Source: CAIWXH01 sp964555675 (GTDB lineage: Bacteria > Chloroflexota > Chloroflexia > Chloroflexales > Chloroflexaceae). From it: a stretch of DNA of 7,451 nt. The position numbers and the translations under genes were made by a program. Positions 5,725 through 7,451 of the stretch are shown here, in pieces (position 1 is the first letter of the stretch; the number at the start of each line of letters is the position of its first letter). The stretch lies in contig CAZKTU010000290.1 of NCBI GenBank assembly GCA_964555675.1, positions 1-7,451 on the forward strand, in the 5' to 3' direction. The notes under the pieces were generated by a model, which was not told the DNA's origin, made no database searches, and saw only the letters and a list, made by a program, of their open reading frames with translations.

Positions 5725-7053
5725 ATGACAGCGATTACGACCAAAGCAGCGCCAGTGCGGACAACGGTTGATCGCGCGGCGCTACGGGTAGAGCTTGAGA
5801 CAACCCGGGTGCAATTCCGCACTGTCGTGGCGTCCATGTCGGAAGAGCAGTGGTGCCAACAGTGCCCGGGCAGCGCGTGGACGGTAGGCGAGGTGATGGT
5901 GCATCTCACCTGGGCGCTGGAGCAGTTGCCAGCCGAAATCACCAGCGCGCGCCGCGGCAAGGGGATGTTCAATTACCCGGCCTGGTTCGCCGATCCGGCG
6001 AGCTACTGGATCAACCGCTGGAACGCCCGCGACGCGACCCGCGAGGCAGTGCTGCGCCGCTACGACGCGGCGATGGGCGCGGTCCTCGCCAGCCTTGACG
6101 CGGTCGGCGACGGCGATTGGGCGCTGGGGGCGAACTTTTACGGCCACGGCTTCTACACTATCGAGGAGCTGTTCCATACCCCGGCGCAGCACCTGGCCGA
6201 GCATACCGCGGCGCTCACGAACGTCGGGACGGCCGCGACGAACGATGGTGCCGTGATCACCACGCGCGTCGGCCCGCTGCACGTCCGCCAGGTCGGCTCC
6301 GGCCCGCCCGCGGTACTCTGGCACAGCCTGTTCGTCGATAGTACGAGCTGGCGGCGCGTCGCGCCGCTCCTCAGCGCCGAGCGGCGGCTGATTCTGATCG
6401 ACGGCCCCGGCCACGGCGCGAGCGGCGACCCTGGGAGACGCTACACGATGCGCGACTGCGCCGAGGCCGCGGTCGCGGTGCTCGACGCACTGGCTATTGC
6501 CGAGCCGGTGGACTGGGTCGGCAACGCGTGGGGCGGCCACATCGGTATCACCCTCGCCGCCGCGCACCGCGAGCGGTTCCGCAGCCTGGTCGCCATCGGT
6601 ACGCCGGTCGCGGCGTACACGGCAGCAGAGGCGCGCAGGACCCGGCTTCTACTCAGCCTCTACCGGCTGCTCGGGCCGGTCGGCTTCATTCGGAGCGCGG
6701 TCGCCGAGACGCTGCTCGCGCCTGCGACGCGCGAGCGCGACCCGGAGGCGGTCGATTACGTTCGCGCGCAGATCGGTGGTGCCAATCGCCGCCGGCTGCG
6801 TAACGCGGTCGTGTCGATCTCGCTGGGCCGGGAGGACCTTACCGGCCGCTTGCCTACAATTCGGGTGCCGACCCTGTTCGTGACCGGCGCCGACCACGGG
6901 GGCTTCACGCCCGAGCAGGCATACGAGGCGATCGCCCTGGTCCCCGGCGGGCGATGCGCAACCGTGCCCGACGCGGCGTACCTGGCGCCCCTCGAGCAGC
7001 CGGGCGAAGTCGCCCGCCTCGTGCAGGCGTTCTGGGCCACGGCGCGCGGGTGA
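5725..7053 (+). CDS. DinB-like domain fused to a triad-less alpha/beta-hydrolase domain
   Basis: This is a 442-residue, two-domain cytoplasmic protein with no signal peptide. Residues about 17-165 resemble the DinB/DUF664/mycothiol-transferase four-helix bundle: SAWTVGEVMVHL (50-61), then FHTPAQHLAEH (150-160). His60 and the H156xxxH160 pair match the expected divalent-metal triad, so this half may be active. Residues about 180-440 form an alpha/beta-hydrolase fold: the oxyanion region LWHSLFVDSTSW (198-209), LILIDGPGHGASG, the nucleophile elbow WVGNAWGGHIG (264-274), LFVTGADHGGFTPEQA (384-399) and VPDAAYLAPLEQP near the end. At the triad positions the elbow has Ala268 instead of Ser, position 391 is His where Asp is usual (Asp390 is adjacent), and Tyr419 stands where His is expected. 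Hydrolysis is therefore unlikely; ligand binding or a structural role fits better. It is in tandem with the TetR gene. Confidence 0.85.
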   Translation: MTAITTKAAPVRTTVDRAALRVELETTRVQFRTVVASMSEEQWCQQCPGSAWTVGEVMVHLTWALEQLPAEITSARRGKGMFNYPAWFADPASYWINRWNARDATREAVLRRYDAAMGAVLASLDAVGDGDWALGANFYGHGFYTIEELFHTPAQHLAEHTAALTNVGTAATNDGAVITTRVGPLHVRQVGSGPPAVLWHSLFVDSTSWRRVAPLLSAERRLILIDGPGHGASGDPGRRYTMRDCAEAAVAVLDALAIAEPVDWVGNAWGGHIGITLAAAHRERFRSLVAIGTPVAAYTAAEARRTRLLLSLYRLLGPVGFIRSAVAETLLAPATRERDPEAVDYVRAQIGGANRRRLRNAVVSISLGREDLTGRLPTIRVPTLFVTGADHGGFTPEQAYEAIALVPGGRCATVPDAAYLAPLEQPGEVARLVQAFWATARG

Positions 7054-7186
7054 TGCGCATGGACGACCCAGGTCCTGTGGGCTTGGGCGCGCTCACCCGG
7101 CGCTGCGCCTTTCTGGTGTGGCGAATGCTCCGCGCCCGCCCATGGGTCAGGCTCGCAGTTGATTCGCTAACGGGAGGGCCTGATGA
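7054..7186. other. Non-coding stretch after the fusion gene
   Basis: This stretch contains no supported gene, RNA or terminator hairpin with a T-run. Reading frames across it on both strands have the biased composition expected of chance frames in GC-rich DNA. It probably includes the eroded 3' part of the minus-strand hydrolase. Confidence 0.5.
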
Positions 7187-7420
7187 GCCGATCACCAGTG
7201 TTGCCGCGGCGCCGAAAGAGTGGGCGATGACGCCACTGACCGGGCCCCAGGCCTGGATCGCCGTGCGGACCGCCTCGCTGAAGCGCAGGAGGTCGGCGCG
7301 CTGCCCCGGCGAGCGCCCGTGGGCTGGGCCGTCGATGGCGGCAACCCGAAAGCCGGCGCGGAGCAGCGGCTCGACGAAGCCGACCATGGCGCCCGCGCCG
7401 CCGGCCTGCGGCAGCCTGCC
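7187..7420 (-). pseudogene. Fragment of an alpha/beta-hydrolase gene
   Basis: On the minus strand, ATG 7385-7387 begins MVGFVEPLLRAGFRVAAIDG and continues through GPAHGRSPGQRADLLRFSEAV to GVIAHSFGAAATL. This matches the core of alpha/beta hydrolases from the helix after the oxyanion strand through the nucleophile elbow; the AHSFG Ser is intact. Upstream the frame stays open only to TAG at 7421-7423 and lacks the HG oxyanion strand. Downstream of about 7190 the translation becomes a Ser/Arg/Pro-rich string and runs into the end of the convergent fusion gene, so the acid and His of the triad are missing. It looks like a gene broken at both ends. If the window were extended, a frameshift might recover the N-terminus. 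Confidence 0.55.
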
Positions 7421-7451
7421 CTACCTGAACCTGGCCCTGCTGGCCTGATCG

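Noticed and set aside
5286..5972. Minus-strand frame spanning the TetR-fusion gene junction
   Set aside because: It is antisense to two well-supported genes and has no recognisable domain.

Overview
This is a high-GC, densely coding bacterial window. All intact genes are on the plus strand. Several have weak or absent Shine-Dalgarno sequences, and a heptamer-type tandem repeat lies between two genes. GC content, codon choice and gene style would fit a filamentous or thermophilic Chloroflexota, with a high-GC actinobacterium as the alternative. This is inference: no marker gene is present.

Region 1 (1-2321) is a metal-uptake ABC transporter operon of the ZnuACB/TroABC type. It holds a 5'-truncated substrate-binding protein with a long His/Glu-rich metal-binding loop, then the ATPase, then the membrane permease. 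A four-unit TTCTACG-like heptamer repeat sits just before the permease start. A perfect 12-bp inverted repeat follows the permease.

Region 2 (2375-3577) encodes a protein resembling DegT/DnrJ/EryC1/StrS aminotransferases (PLP fold type I). It has no lysine where the PLP Schiff base should form. Its natural N-terminus may be interrupted by an in-frame TGA. It is either a repurposed non-catalytic relative or a decaying gene.

Region 3 (3578-3861) is mostly non-coding. Its minus strand carries the 28-codon tail of a very His/Asp-rich metal-binding protein whose upstream part is broken by stops. With the upstream transporter, this suggests an old metal-homeostasis neighbourhood.

Region 4 (3862-4914) is an APH/choline-kinase-like phosphotransferase of unknown substrate with its catalytic motifs intact.

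Region 5 (5005-7053) is a self-contained regulatory cassette. A near-consensus sigma70 promoter overlaps an 18-bp palindromic operator. It drives a TetR-family regulator and then a two-domain protein. The N-terminal domain looks like a metal-binding DinB/mycothiol-transferase-type four-helix bundle with its His triad present. The C-terminal domain is an alpha/beta-hydrolase fold in which the Ser, Asp and His triad positions appear to be Ala, His and Tyr. This fusion is the most interesting object in the window: a probable pseudo-hydrolase, perhaps a ligand-binding module, joined to a possibly active metal or thiol-transferase domain under TetR control.

Region 6 (7054-7451) carries, on the minus strand, a fragment of another alpha/beta hydrolase that retains its AHSFG nucleophile elbow but is truncated at both ends.
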